Source of the DNA: Haloarcula taiwanensis
Lineage (GTDB): Archaea > Halobacteriota > Halobacteria > Halobacteriales > Haloarculaceae
Length of the DNA: 64,000 nt
NCBI GenBank assembly: GCA_002844335.1
Contig: CP019154.1
Location: 1,302,001 to 1,366,000, forward strand
Direction of reading: 5' to 3'
Shown: positions 23,898 through 32,223 of the stretch, piece after piece
How the letters are laid out: each line of letters opens with the position of its first letter
Position numbering within the stretch: the stretch's first letter is position 1
Made by a program: the position numbers and the translations under genes
Notes under the pieces: generated by a model
What the model was told of the DNA's origin: nothing
The model's database searches: none
Seen by the model: the letters and a program-made list of their open reading frames with translations, nothing else

Positions 23898-24418
23898 TCA
23901 GGGGTCTTCGCCGGATTTGATGACGTATTCCGAAACGACGAAACTGGTGCCGTCCGTTCCGTACCAGATGATCTGAACCGGATCATCTATCTCGGGCTCG
24001 TGAATTTCACTGTCGTCATCGACATCTGCTCCATCCCGTTCAACGTCAATATCGCCACCGCCGCGTTCTCCCGTAATAACGAATGTGTCACCGGCCCTAA
24101 CGGACAATCCTCCGTCAGACTGGTTCGCCCAGTCCCCTCTGGCAATGAGGAAGTCGTTCTGTCCCGTTTCGTCTTCGTCTGGATGACGACTTCAAGGCGT
24201 TCGGTGTTCGATTGGTCGAACACGTCCCCAGCCTCATGCCTGATCGTCAGCGTTCGCGTCGATTTCTCCCAGTCGAAGTCGAAACTCGCCTGTGGTGCGG
24301 GGGCATCCAGATCCTCAGCGATTCCCAACGTGAAGATGCTGAGGACACTCCCCAGAATAACGACGACACCGACGAGGAGAATCGTCGCAATGACGGAAGA
24401 AACACCACGGGGTTCCAT
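23898..24418 (-). pseudogene. Type IV pilin-like gene, frameshifted
   Basis: The N-terminus (24418) encodes 'EPRGVSSVIATILLVGVVVI', a haloarchaeal prepilin with a short basic leader, PibD cleavage site (G before V) and hydrophobic helix, as in DUF1628-type pilins. The frame loses coding character after 'ERLEVVIQ' near 24190. The sequence then continues in another frame as 'DETGQNDFLIARGDWANQ', 'LSVRAGDTFVITGERGGG', ending at 23898 with 'YVIKSGEDP', a typical pilin C-terminal half. Total length 521 nt is one base short of a whole number of codons. A one-base deletion between ~24150 and 24195 (or a sequencing error) explains this. In its intact form it would be a ~173-residue pilin. Confidence 0.8.
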
Positions 24419-24575
24419 ACATCAGTTACGGTAATCCATATAAAAAGTGTGCCGGAGCTTTGAAAATCATGGATGTTAGAACCCACAGATGCCGATTGAG
24501 CCGGTTCAGTTCGCGTCGTGTCGTTTCACTGCCCGAGTCCAATGAGTTTACTTGGTGGCGGCTATCTGCCCACGC

Positions 24576-25256
24576 ATGAGCCAGTTATTACGCGATTTAC
24601 TTGCCGGAAACGCCGACCACGCGGCGGAGTTCCGGGACCGGTTCGATCAGGTCCAGAACTCCCAGACGCCCGATGCTGTCACGGTCTGTTGCTCCGATTC
24701 GCGGGTGCTTCAGGACCATATGTGGGGCAACAGCGAGCCGGGATATCTCTTTACGTGTAGCAACATCGGAAACCGAGTCATCCAGCGGACCGAGTCCGGC
24801 GAGGCGGTGTCCGGCGACGTGCTGTATCCGATCGAACACACGATGACCGAAACGGCTGTCGTCGTCGGCCATACCGGCTGCGGAGCGGTGACGGCGACGT
24901 ACGATGATCTGACCAACGGGCTGGACGAACCGGCGGGTATTGAGCACTGTCTCAACGTCCTCAAGCCGCACCTCGAACCGGCGCTGGAGCACCTCCCTAC
25001 GGACATCGAGCGGGCGGCAGCCATCAACCGACTCGTTGAGTACAACGTCGACAGACAGGTCGAGTTTCTCCGAAACAGCGACGACGTGCACGACACCGTC
25101 GACGTGTTCGGGGTCGTCTACGACTTTCAGGACGTGTACGGCGGCCGACGGGGAGAAGTCCACGTTATCAATATCGACGGAAAAACCGATGTCGACGCGC
25201 TTCGGGCGGCCAATCCCGATATTGCCTCACAGATCAACCGCCTCTGGGAGTACTAG
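24576..25256 (+). CDS. Beta-class carbonic anhydrase
   Basis: The 226-residue enzyme interconverts CO2 and bicarbonate. Zinc ligands and the catalytic dyad are visible: 'TVCCSDSRVLQD' (Cys plus Asp-Arg pair) and 'VVVGHTGCGAVTATYDD' (His-x-x-Cys). The N-terminal helix region 'MSQLLRDLLAGNADHAAEFR' and the C-terminal 'GRRGEVHVINIDGK' fit plant/bacterial-type beta-CAs. The ATG at 24576 has a TTTACTT element about 28 nt upstream, fitting leaderless initiation. It may supply bicarbonate for carboxylases; standalone gene. Confidence 0.9.
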   Translation: MSQLLRDLLAGNADHAAEFRDRFDQVQNSQTPDAVTVCCSDSRVLQDHMWGNSEPGYLFTCSNIGNRVIQRTESGEAVSGDVLYPIEHTMTETAVVVGHTGCGAVTATYDDLTNGLDEPAGIEHCLNVLKPHLEPALEHLPTDIERAAAINRLVEYNVDRQVEFLRNSDDVHDTVDVFGVVYDFQDVYGGRRGEVHVINIDGKTDVDALRAANPDIASQINRLWEY

Positions 25257-25261
25257 TCCTG

Positions 25262-25555
25262 CTACCGACTCTCTCGCTGTTCGACCTTGTTCAGTTCGAT
25301 CAGGAGCCTGAAAATCGCTTTCACGAGGTTCTCGTCGACGTCGAACTGTTCTGCGTTGTCGCCGGCTCGGTCCATCACGGCCTGCTCCTGTTGCTCGTCA
25401 GTCGTCGGCAGCCCCTTCTCGTCTTTGACCTGTGCGATGGTGTCGGCCACGTAGGTTCGCTGTGCGATCTTCTCGACGATTTCGCGGTCGATCGTCCGGA
25501 TTTCGTCGCGCAGTTCGTCTAGCGACATGTCCTCTGGGTTCGGATTCGTGCTCAT
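25262..25555 (-). CDS. aroQ: Chorismate mutase (AroQ type)
   Basis: The 97-residue helical protein matches AroQ chorismate mutase: 'LDELRDEIRTIDREIVEKIA' helix 1 with the catalytic Arg, 'AQRTYVADTIAQVKDEKGLP' with the conserved Lys, and 'NLVKAIFRLLIELNKVEQ' helix 3. It converts chorismate to prephenate on the route to Phe and Tyr. Its start overlaps the shikimate kinase stop by 4 nt (ATGA), so the two are coupled. Confidence 0.9.
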   Translation of the reverse strand: MSTNPNPEDMSLDELRDEIRTIDREIVEKIAQRTYVADTIAQVKDEKGLPTTDEQQEQAVMDRAGDNAEQFDVDENLVKAIFRLLIELNKVEQRESR

Positions 25556-26430
25556 ACTGTGTGTGTCCCTTCTGTTTGTGTCGTCGTCAGCCAGGTCTGT
25601 CCGGGTCGGTTATCCCAGGCGTCCTGTACGGCTTCGAGTGCCGCCCGCTCGCCGACGGCGGTGAATGACGGCCCCGTCCCCGACAGTGAGACGCCTTCGA
25701 CGTGCTGGAGCGCGTCGAGTACCGGGTCCGTCTCGAAATCCAGTGCAGCCGAGAACGCGAGACCGTTGACCGTCATCGCTCGTTGGTAGTCGCCGTCGAG
25801 CGCGAGGTCCTCGACGAGACGGGCCATCGGCGCGACCTGTCGGCATCGCTCGACATCCGCGTCAGCACTGAAGGACTGTTCCGGCGGCGTCCAGACGAGC
25901 ACGTCCCAGTCGATTTCCTCGCGGGCCAGGAGCGCGTCGTCCTCGTTGTCGGTGACGGTGACGCCGCCAAGCATCGACGCCGACGCGTCGTCGAAGGCCC
26001 CGGTGACGGTGACGCCCACGTCGCGGGCAGCCATGACCCCGAGGCGGGCCATGTCCTCGCGGCTCATCCGCTCAGTCGCGTCGAGTGCGTCGAGCGTCGC
26101 CATGACAGTCGCGTTTGCGGCTGCACTGGAGCTTTTGAGCCCCGACGCCATCGGGACCTCGCTCTCTGTGCGGACAGTCCCGCCGGAGACCGCCGGGACG
26201 CCCACGTTCTGTGGGCCGCCGTGGGCGTCGATGACGTACTCGACACAGCGTTCGATAAGCCGCGTGTCGGCGTCCGGCGCACCGCCGACCTCGCCGGTGA
26301 CGCCGTCGGTCTCGGTCGTGAGCGTGACGGTCGCTGTCGTGTACTCGTCGATAGCAAACGCCGCGCCGCGGCCGGTCGCGAGCGCGTTAAGTACCGTCCC
26401 CGCTGCGGGCGCTGCTGCCTTCCCTTCCAT
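25552..26430 (-). CDS. aroK: Shikimate kinase, archaeal GHMP type
   Basis: The 292-residue kinase phosphorylates shikimate in the aromatic pathway. Unlike bacterial AroK it is a GHMP kinase: 'EVPMASGLKSSSAAANATVM' is the Pro-x3-Gly-Leu-x-Ser-Ser-Ala ATP-binding loop, and 'GVSLSGTGPSFTAVG' is the C-terminal GHMP motif 3. The ATG at 26430 (MEGKAAAPAAGTVLNALATG) is the typical N-terminus. The following chorismate mutase gene, two steps later in the pathway, overlaps it. Confidence 0.94.
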   Translation of the reverse strand: MEGKAAAPAAGTVLNALATGRGAAFAIDEYTTATVTLTTETDGVTGEVGGAPDADTRLIERCVEYVIDAHGGPQNVGVPAVSGGTVRTESEVPMASGLKSSSAAANATVMATLDALDATERMSREDMARLGVMAARDVGVTVTGAFDDASASMLGGVTVTDNEDDALLAREEIDWDVLVWTPPEQSFSADADVERCRQVAPMARLVEDLALDGDYQRAMTVNGLAFSAALDFETDPVLDALQHVEGVSLSGTGPSFTAVGERAALEAVQDAWDNRPGQTWLTTTQTEGTHTV

Positions 26431-26531
26431 CGACCTGTACTCCCGCGCGGACCTATTTACTAACTGCGATACCCCTGCATCGGGCACGGTGGCCCCAGCA
26501 CCCGAAGCGACCGTTCGCAGTAACACGAGTA

Positions 26532-26570
26532 ACACTATATCGACCAGTTCAAAGGAAACAGCAACGAGGA
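26532..26570 (+). promoter_or_regulatory. TATA box and Shine-Dalgarno-like site upstream of 26571
   Basis: CACTATATC (26533-26541) and GAGGA immediately before ATG 26571 indicate that this gene, though interrupted, retains expression signals. Confidence 0.4.
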
Positions 26571-27008
26571 ATGAGTATCAGGAACGCGCTCCGCGGCCTC
26601 ACAGCAGGTATCGCGGTCCTTGGCTATGTTACCCTATTTGTGCTGTTGCAGGTCCGTGTGGTCCCAGTGTCGGCGCTGGCGGGGATTGCAGTACTCGCCA
26701 CTGTTGCACTCGCCGTCGCAGGCGGATGACCCGCAGTTCGCCGCCTTCTGGTTCGCGGGTCGTCAGCTCAGGCGGACACGCCCGAATGGTGGCTCGCTCG
26801 TCTCGAACCCGCTGTCGAAGACGCCTGGAACGCGTATGCGGACCTAGTGCTGACAGCCGGACTGTTGGTCATCAGTGTCGGGTCCTTCGGCGGACTCATA
26901 ACGTATCCGGGCGACGACCCGCCGTTTGGCCTCGCTATTGCCGGGTTCCTGTCGATGGTCTGTGGCCTCATCTCGCTCGGGTTTCTCATCGATTCGAGAT
27001 ACGAGTAA
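26571..27008 (+). pseudogene. Four-helix membrane protein gene with in-frame TGA (or two short same-frame ORFs)
   Basis: From ATG 26571 a 52-residue product with two membrane helices ('GLTAGIAVLGYVTLFVLLQV', 'ALAGIAVLATVALAVAGG') ends at TGA 26727-26729. The same frame continues without a stop to TAA 27006-27008 and clearly encodes protein ('ADTPEWWLARLEPAVEDAW', then two more helices 'DLVLTAGLLVISVGSFGGL' and 'AIAGFLSMVCGLISLGFLID'). There is no ATG, and the first GTG (26847) falls inside a helix. The likeliest explanation is a nonsense mutation in a ~145-codon gene; two separate small proteins with a non-canonical start (CTG 26748) is the alternative. Confidence 0.6.
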
Positions 27009-27030
27009 ACGTGAGCGGTACGGGTTTGGC

Positions 27031-27165
27031 TCAGGCCGGGAACAGGAGGTACGGCAGAATAAACAGCAACAGGAACATGAACAGGAGAATGATGCCATAG
27101 CCGGCGAGCGTCCCGGCGGCTGTCAGCCACGCCGGATGGTCGAACTGCTCGGGGAGATGTGCCAT
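27031..27165 (-). CDS. Small single-helix membrane protein, 44 aa
   Basis: The product starts MAHLPEQFDHPAW and consists of one or two tightly packed hydrophobic segments ('LAGYGIILLFMFLLLFILPY') ending in LLFPA. It is convergent with the interrupted membrane gene and divergent from trkA. No function can be inferred beyond membrane association. Confidence 0.5.
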   Translation of the reverse strand: MAHLPEQFDHPAWLTAAGTLAGYGIILLFMFLLLFILPYLLFPA

Positions 27166-27289
27166 ACCGTGGAATTCAGTCGGGGACAGTATAGTGGTTT
27201 GGGAACGGGACGTAACCGAGGGACGGCACTGTCCGCCCTGTGCCTGCGAACGGTAGGCTTTCAACTGTCGGTTCAGTACACTGGCAAAA

Positions 27290-27973
27290 ATGTATCTCGT
27301 CATCGTCGGTGCCGGCGATATCGGGTCGCCGTTGCTTGAAATTGCGACGGCAGGCGGCAACGAGGTCGTCGTCATCGAACGCAACGAGGAGCGAGCGGAA
27401 CGCGCGTCGAGACAGTACGATTGTCTTGTGATTAACGATGATGCAACCGCAAAGGATACGCTAGAGGACGCCGGTGCTGACCGTGCTGACGCGCTCATCT
27501 CGACAACCGATCAGGACGCGACCAACATCATGGTCTGTCTGCTGGCACAGGAACTTTCGGTGCCGGACATCGTCTCAGTCGTCCACAACCCCGAGCATAT
27601 GAACGTGTTCCGCCAGATCGGCGTCAACACGATGCAGAACCCACAGCGGCTTATCGCCGAATATCTCTATCGAGCGGTTAAGCGACCGTCTATCGTCGAT
27701 TTCATGCGCATCGGCGATCAGGCGGAAGTGTTCGAAATAACGGTCCAGCCCGGGGCTCCGATTGCGGGCAAAACACTGCAGGAAGCCAACACAGCGGGTC
27801 TCATCGGCGGGCAGACGCTCATCGTGGCAATCGAGCGAAACGGCGACAGCGACCCGATAACACCCCGCGGTGATACGCGCATCGAAGCGGATGACCTCCT
27901 CACGGTCTACTCGGGGGACGGTGCGACGCCGGAGGTGACCGACATCTTCGGTCATTCCGAGGACCACAGCTGA
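27290..27973 (+). CDS. trkA: TrkA: NAD-binding (RCK) regulatory subunit of a K+ transporter
   Basis: The 227-residue protein has an N-terminal RCK_N Rossmann domain ('MYLVIVGAGDIGSPLLEIA', then 'VIERNEERAERASRQYDCLV') and a C-terminal RCK_C (TrkA-C) domain with 'AEVFEITVQPGAPIAGKTLQ' and 'DDLLTVYSGDGATPEVTDIF'. It gates the membrane subunit TrkH in response to nucleotides. Only one base separates it from trkH downstream. High internal K+ is essential for haloarchaea. Confidence 0.93.
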   Translation: MYLVIVGAGDIGSPLLEIATAGGNEVVVIERNEERAERASRQYDCLVINDDATAKDTLEDAGADRADALISTTDQDATNIMVCLLAQELSVPDIVSVVHNPEHMNVFRQIGVNTMQNPQRLIAEYLYRAVKRPSIVDFMRIGDQAEVFEITVQPGAPIAGKTLQEANTAGLIGGQTLIVAIERNGDSDPITPRGDTRIEADDLLTVYSGDGATPEVTDIFGHSEDHS

Positions 27974-27974
27974 T

Positions 27975-29669
27975 ATGTCGCGACGGAACGGCGGGCTGTT
28001 CCCGGCGGACCTGAAGACAATTGCCCGCGATATCGGCTCGCTTCTGCTGATGGAAGCTGGACTGATGACGATCACGGCCGCGATTGCGCTGGGCTTTCAG
28101 GAGGCCTACGCCGCTTTCGGGTTCGTCACTGCGGCCGGGATGACTGCCGCTGTCGGCGGCCTTGCGACTCGCGGGTTCGCCGATGCCCCAGCCCCACAGA
28201 TGAAACATGGTATGGTTATCGCTGCCGGCGGGTGGCTGCTGGTCGCTGCGTTCGGGTCACTCCCGCTCCTGTTGACCGCGTGGTTCACGCCCCCTGCCGT
28301 CATGGACACGTTCGTTCCGGCCGAGATGGCCACGAGTACGTGGGAGCCGATCAGGGTCGGCGGAACGACAACGCTCTCCAGCCTGGCGTACTTCCGAAAC
28401 CCACTCCACGCCTTCTTCGAGAGCATGAGCGGGTGGACAGGGAGCGGCCTGACGATGGCGATTCACGAGCCCTCGTTGCCCCGCGCAGTCCAGTGGTGGC
28501 GGTCGTTCATCCAGTACGTCGGCGGCGTCGGCGTCATCGTCCTGACCGTGTCTATCCTTTCACGGCCCGGCAGCGGCAGTTACGCGCTCTATCAGAGCGA
28601 GGCCCGCGAGGAAAAGATCCATCCAAGCGTCGTTTCCACCGTCCGAACGGTCTGGAAACTCGTCGCCGGCTACACGGTGCTTTCCTTCGCATTGCTGTTC
28701 GGTGCAATCCTCGCCAGTGACAGCGAGTACGCGGAGTCGCTGCCGCTGTGGAAGGTCGCGTGGCAGGCGCTTAATCATGCTATGACCGGCCTCACGACTG
28801 GTGGATTCTCGGTCACTGACAATTCGATTGCGACGTACAACTCGCCGCTCGTCGAAGCCGTCCTGTTGCCGATTATGATTCTCGGCGCGATTGCGTTCCC
28901 GGTCCACTACGTCGTCCTGCATGACAGGCAGATTCGCAAACTGGTGTCGGACCTGCAGACCCGCTGGCTGTTCATCCTGCTTGCAGTCGGTGTCGTCGCT
29001 CTCTCGACACAAAACGCGTGGTCAGTCTCCGAGACCACCGGCGCGTTCGCCACACAGTCGTTCCTGCCGTTTTCGGTCCCGATGCTTGACGCCCCACAGC
29101 TCGATGCAGTTCGGGACTCAGCGTTCCAGTGGGTCAGCGCCCTCAGCTGTACCGGCTTCCAGTCGGCACCGATCGGTCGCTGGCGCGCCGGCGGCAAGGT
29201 GCTCGTGGCCGGCGCGATGGTGCTTGGTGGTGCTGCGGGGTCCACTGTCGGCGGCATCAAACTCATCCGAGGGTACACCATCGTTCGCGGCATCGTCTGG
29301 CAGTTCTCGCGGGTGTTTCTCCCGACAAACGCAGTGGTTACGGTCCGCATCGGCGACCGAACGCTCGACCGCGAGTCGATGGAGCGGGAGTTCAGCGAAG
29401 CGGCCATCGTGACGCTGCTGTGGCTCATCATTCTCGTCACCAGCAGTGTTGTCCTCACCAACGTCGCAGGACCCGCGTTTGGCTACGCCGATGCCCTGTT
29501 CGAAGTGGCCAGCGCGCAGGGGAACGTCGGCCTTTCGACAGGTATCACCGGCCCGTCGATGTCTCCGGTCGCAGAGGCGATGTTCGTGCTGAACATGTGG
29601 GTCGGCCGTCTGGAGATAATACCGATACTCGTGTTCATCCGCGCTGGACTGTACGGGCTGGACCCGTGA
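27975..29669 (+). CDS. trkH: TrkH family potassium uptake protein (paralogue 1)
   Basis: The 564-residue membrane protein has the four pore-loop repeats of the TrkH/TrkG/KtrB family: 'FFESMSGWTGSGLTMAIHE', 'ALNHAMTGLTTGGFSVTD', 'WVSALSCTGFQSAPIGRW' and 'VASAQGNVGLSTGITGP'. A longer N-terminal two-helix region precedes the core. The final 'LNMWVGRLEIIPILVF' is the usual C-terminal signature. It is operonic with trkA. A second TrkH lies convergently at 30039-31574. Confidence 0.93.
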   Translation: MSRRNGGLFPADLKTIARDIGSLLLMEAGLMTITAAIALGFQEAYAAFGFVTAAGMTAAVGGLATRGFADAPAPQMKHGMVIAAGGWLLVAAFGSLPLLLTAWFTPPAVMDTFVPAEMATSTWEPIRVGGTTTLSSLAYFRNPLHAFFESMSGWTGSGLTMAIHEPSLPRAVQWWRSFIQYVGGVGVIVLTVSILSRPGSGSYALYQSEAREEKIHPSVVSTVRTVWKLVAGYTVLSFALLFGAILASDSEYAESLPLWKVAWQALNHAMTGLTTGGFSVTDNSIATYNSPLVEAVLLPIMILGAIAFPVHYVVLHDRQIRKLVSDLQTRWLFILLAVGVVALSTQNAWSVSETTGAFATQSFLPFSVPMLDAPQLDAVRDSAFQWVSALSCTGFQSAPIGRWRAGGKVLVAGAMVLGGAAGSTVGGIKLIRGYTIVRGIVWQFSRVFLPTNAVVTVRIGDRTLDRESMEREFSEAAIVTLLWLIILVTSSVVLTNVAGPAFGYADALFEVASAQGNVGLSTGITGPSMSPVAEAMFVLNMWVGRLEIIPILVFIRAGLYGLDP

Positions 29670-29696
29670 CTCGCCGGTCATCCCTCCGGCCGTCCT

Positions 29697-29970
29697 TTAC
29701 TCTCGGTCAGGGTACACCTCGCCGAGAAACAGCCAGCGGGCTTTTGTGCCGCCTTCGGGTCTGGTCTCCTCCTCGACGTGGTAAAGCGCGAAGGATTTCT
29801 TCGCTGGGACCCCGCTCCACCGGCGATTGCGTCTCGTCATGGAATCGCAGGAGTTCCTGCGCGTAGATGATTGTATTGCGGAGTTCGTCAGGCGTCAACT
29901 GTGGCAGTTCCGTCGGAACCCGATCCGGAACTCCCTCAGGCGGTGTCGGTTCGTTTTCAGGACTGAACAT
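29697..29970 (-). pseudogene. Frameshifted small haloarchaeal gene between two trkH genes
   Basis: The N-terminal part from ATG 29970 reads 'MFSPENEPTPPEGVPDRVP' and 'LTPDELRNTIIYAQELLRFH', good coding sequence. After 'GPSEE' the coding frame moves by one base to 'KKSFALYHVEEETRPEGG' and 'TKARWLFLGEVYPDRE', ending at TAA 29697-29699. The C-terminal piece resembles haloarchaeal proteins ending '...YHVREE..GGTKLHW.FLG', in which a cysteine-rich middle segment seems to be missing here. A one-base deletion near 29795 plus loss of the middle part is likely. Function of intact homologues is unknown. Confidence 0.65.
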
Positions 29971-30038
29971 ACCGCCATCTCTGTCTGGGAGGCATATACC
30001 GAACTGGCAGCTACAGATAGGGAGAAAGCTTCCCGGAC

Positions 30039-31574
30039 TCACTCGTTCCAGAACGCACCAGTAAAGAGCACGAACACTGGAATTATCTCTAACCGACCGA
30101 TCCACATCAGGAAGACCATCAGCAGTTTGCTGGTCCCCGGGAAGAGTTCGTAGGTCCCGAACGGCCCCAGAAACCCGAACCCGGGACCGATGTTTCCGAT
30201 AGTCGCTAAGCTTGCGCTGAAGGCTTCAAGCACAGTTAGTTCGAGCCCGACACGGCCCGCATCGAGGAGGAGGAACACCGTCGCGATACCGAGCGTGAGC
30301 AAGTACAATAGGGTGAACCCGTATATCGCGTTGATAACGCTCTCGTCGATGACCTGCCCGCCGAGCCGGACTGGTTTGACGGCGCTGGGATGGGCTGTCG
30401 TGAATAGCTGGCGTCGGATACTCTTGAACACGACGAGCCATCGGACGATCTTGATACCGCCACCGGTCGACCCTGCCGAGCCGCCGATAAACATCGCGAA
30501 CAGCAGGACACCCTGTGCGGTGCTGCCCCACTCGGCAAAGTTGCTCGTCGCATACCCGGTCGAGTTCAGCAGCGAAGCGACCTGAAACGTGGCCTGCCGG
30601 AGCGAGTTTTCAAGCGCTCCCTGCGTGATACCACCGAGTTCAAGTGGCGGCGCGGACCCGGTGAACAGCAGCCCCCAGAGGATGACGGCCACGCCGGCGT
30701 TCGCACCGAGGTACGCCTGTAGTTCGCGGTCCTTGAGGAAGGCGGCGTAGTCGTCCTGCAACAGGAGGTAAAACAGCGCGAAGTTCATCCCGGCGATGAG
30801 CATGAACGGAACGACGACCCACTGGACGGCCGGCGAAAAGTAGGCGATGCTCTCAGCCTGTGGCGAGAAGCCGCCGGTCGGCAGCGTCGTGAACCCGTGG
30901 GCAACGGCATTGTAGGCGTCCATGTTCGGGGCCATCGATGTCTGGCCGAGGCCAAACAGGATGAGGACGAGCAGGACAGTAAAGCCCAGATAGAACAGCC
31001 AGAGGAGTCGGGCGGTCTCGGCTATCTTCGGCGTCAGCTTCTGGAGTTCGGGGCCGGGCGCTTCCGATTCGATCAACTGTGCCCCGTTGACGGCTGCCTC
31101 CGGAAGAATGGCGACCATCAGGACGATGATACCCATCCCGCCAAGCCACTGGGTGAGCTGTCGCCACATCAACAGCGCGTGTGAGTGGCGAGTGAACGAT
31201 ATTTCGTCGGTGGCGGTCGCGCCAGTGGTCGTAAACCCGGACATCGACTCGAACAGCGCGTTCACGGGCTCACCGAGCGCTGATTCAGTGCCATACCCCG
31301 CGATAACGTAGGGGATCGCGCCGATAACCGCGACGGCACCCCAGGAGAGACTGACGAACAGTAGCGCCTCGCGTGGTCCGAGTTCGTGAGTGTCGCTGAC
31401 TTGCTCCAGCACCACACCGACCGTGATAGCGACCGCGATAGAAATCAGGAAGGCAGCGGTATCGTCTCCATACAGCAACGCAATCCCGAGCGGGACCAGC
31501 ATTGCGACGGCGAGATATTTAATCACAGTGCCGGTCAAGGCAATACTCTGTCGCCAGTCGACACGAATCGACAT
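30039..31574 (-). CDS. trkH: TrkH family potassium uptake protein (paralogue 2)
   Basis: The 511-residue protein has the same four filter loops: 'ALFESMSGFTTTGATATDE', 'AVAHGFTTLPTGGFSPQAE', 'SLLNSTGYATSNFAEWG' and 'ASLATIGNIGPGFGFLGP', and ends with 'MWIGRLEIIPVFVLFTGAF'. Filter glycines are present in each. No TrkA gene is adjacent on this strand. ATG 31574 (MSIRVDWRQS) is the start; a GTG just upstream is less likely. Presence of two paralogues suggests different affinities or regulation. Confidence 0.93.
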   Translation of the reverse strand: MSIRVDWRQSIALTGTVIKYLAVAMLVPLGIALLYGDDTAAFLISIAVAITVGVVLEQVSDTHELGPREALLFVSLSWGAVAVIGAIPYVIAGYGTESALGEPVNALFESMSGFTTTGATATDEISFTRHSHALLMWRQLTQWLGGMGIIVLMVAILPEAAVNGAQLIESEAPGPELQKLTPKIAETARLLWLFYLGFTVLLVLILFGLGQTSMAPNMDAYNAVAHGFTTLPTGGFSPQAESIAYFSPAVQWVVVPFMLIAGMNFALFYLLLQDDYAAFLKDRELQAYLGANAGVAVILWGLLFTGSAPPLELGGITQGALENSLRQATFQVASLLNSTGYATSNFAEWGSTAQGVLLFAMFIGGSAGSTGGGIKIVRWLVVFKSIRRQLFTTAHPSAVKPVRLGGQVIDESVINAIYGFTLLYLLTLGIATVFLLLDAGRVGLELTVLEAFSASLATIGNIGPGFGFLGPFGTYELFPGTSKLLMVFLMWIGRLEIIPVFVLFTGAFWNE

Positions 31575-31616
31575 CACTGATCACCGACCATTATCTGACG
31601 CTCACACACCCGCTAT

Positions 31617-31631
31617 CAAAAAGCCCCGCGT
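31617..31631 (-). terminator. Probable T-tract terminator after the 31783-32205 gene
   Basis: Read on the minus strand, GCGGGGC is followed by TTTTT, about 155 nt past the stop of the gene at 31783. It would separate the phosphatase operon from the trkH gene downstream. Confidence 0.4.
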
Positions 31632-31782
31632 TCTAACAGCGCTGCTTCCGGCGACACTCCTCGTTCTCAGCGTCGCTTCGGTGGGTTTCTGTTCCGTCCT
31701 GACAGCGTACCGACCGCGTATGCAGTAGCCTCGTCCGCTGTCAATTCGCCGTTGAAACTGCTGGCGACGCTGAACTGACGAC

Positions 31783-32205
31783 TTAGACGTGGCCGTGTTC
31801 TTTTGCCCCCTCCCGGATCTTCTTTGACCGCTTTCGGACGCGTGAGACGTACCGTTCGATTTTTTCCGGTTTCTCGCCGTAAAAGGACGCGGCCCAGTGG
31901 ACGTCGACACCATCTTGGGTGAGGAAGTAGGCGACAAGCGTGTCCCGGCCGGCCTGGATAACCGTCGGCGGCACGCCGCGCTCGCCGGTTCCGGCTTCCT
32001 GAAAGCCGTTCACGTCGAAGTACACGTCGGCGTACAGCGTCGCCATCTCGGGGTCATCGAAGGCGATCCCCTCGTGGTCCGGGGCCTCGAATCGGTACCG
32101 TGTGTCACCCTCGCCTGTCGTTCGTTCGACGATACGCACATCGAGGATGTACTCGCGGTAGGTGGAACTGTCCGTCGCTGCAGCAGCGGTGTCTGATTTT
32201 GGCAT
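31783..32205 (-). CDS. Hypothetical protein, 140 aa, third gene of the phosphatase locus
   Basis: The soluble 140-residue protein has 'YREYILDVRIVERTTGEGDT' and 'YADVYFDVNGFQEAGTGERG' with a basic C-terminal helix ('YVSRVRKRSKKIREGAKEH'). I recognise no family. It follows the cohesin-like gene by 18 nt on the same strand and may be cotranscribed. The lack of signal peptide implies it stays in the cytoplasm, unlike its two neighbours. Confidence 0.6.
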   Translation of the reverse strand: MPKSDTAAAATDSSTYREYILDVRIVERTTGEGDTRYRFEAPDHEGIAFDDPEMATLYADVYFDVNGFQEAGTGERGVPPTVIQAGRDTLVAYFLTQDGVDVHWAASFYGEKPEKIERYVSRVRKRSKKIREGAKEHGHV

Positions 32206-32223
32206 GGATAGGTCGGTTTGGTG

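Noticed and set aside
26727-26729. TGA as selenocysteine codon
   Set aside because: Haloarchaea are not known to use selenocysteine, and no SECIS-like structure or redox context is seen.
31575-31782. Hydrophobic open segment upstream of trkH (31600-31728, plus strand)
   Set aside because: It reads like a short membrane peptide but has no start codon, no ribosome site, and overlaps the probable minus-strand terminator.
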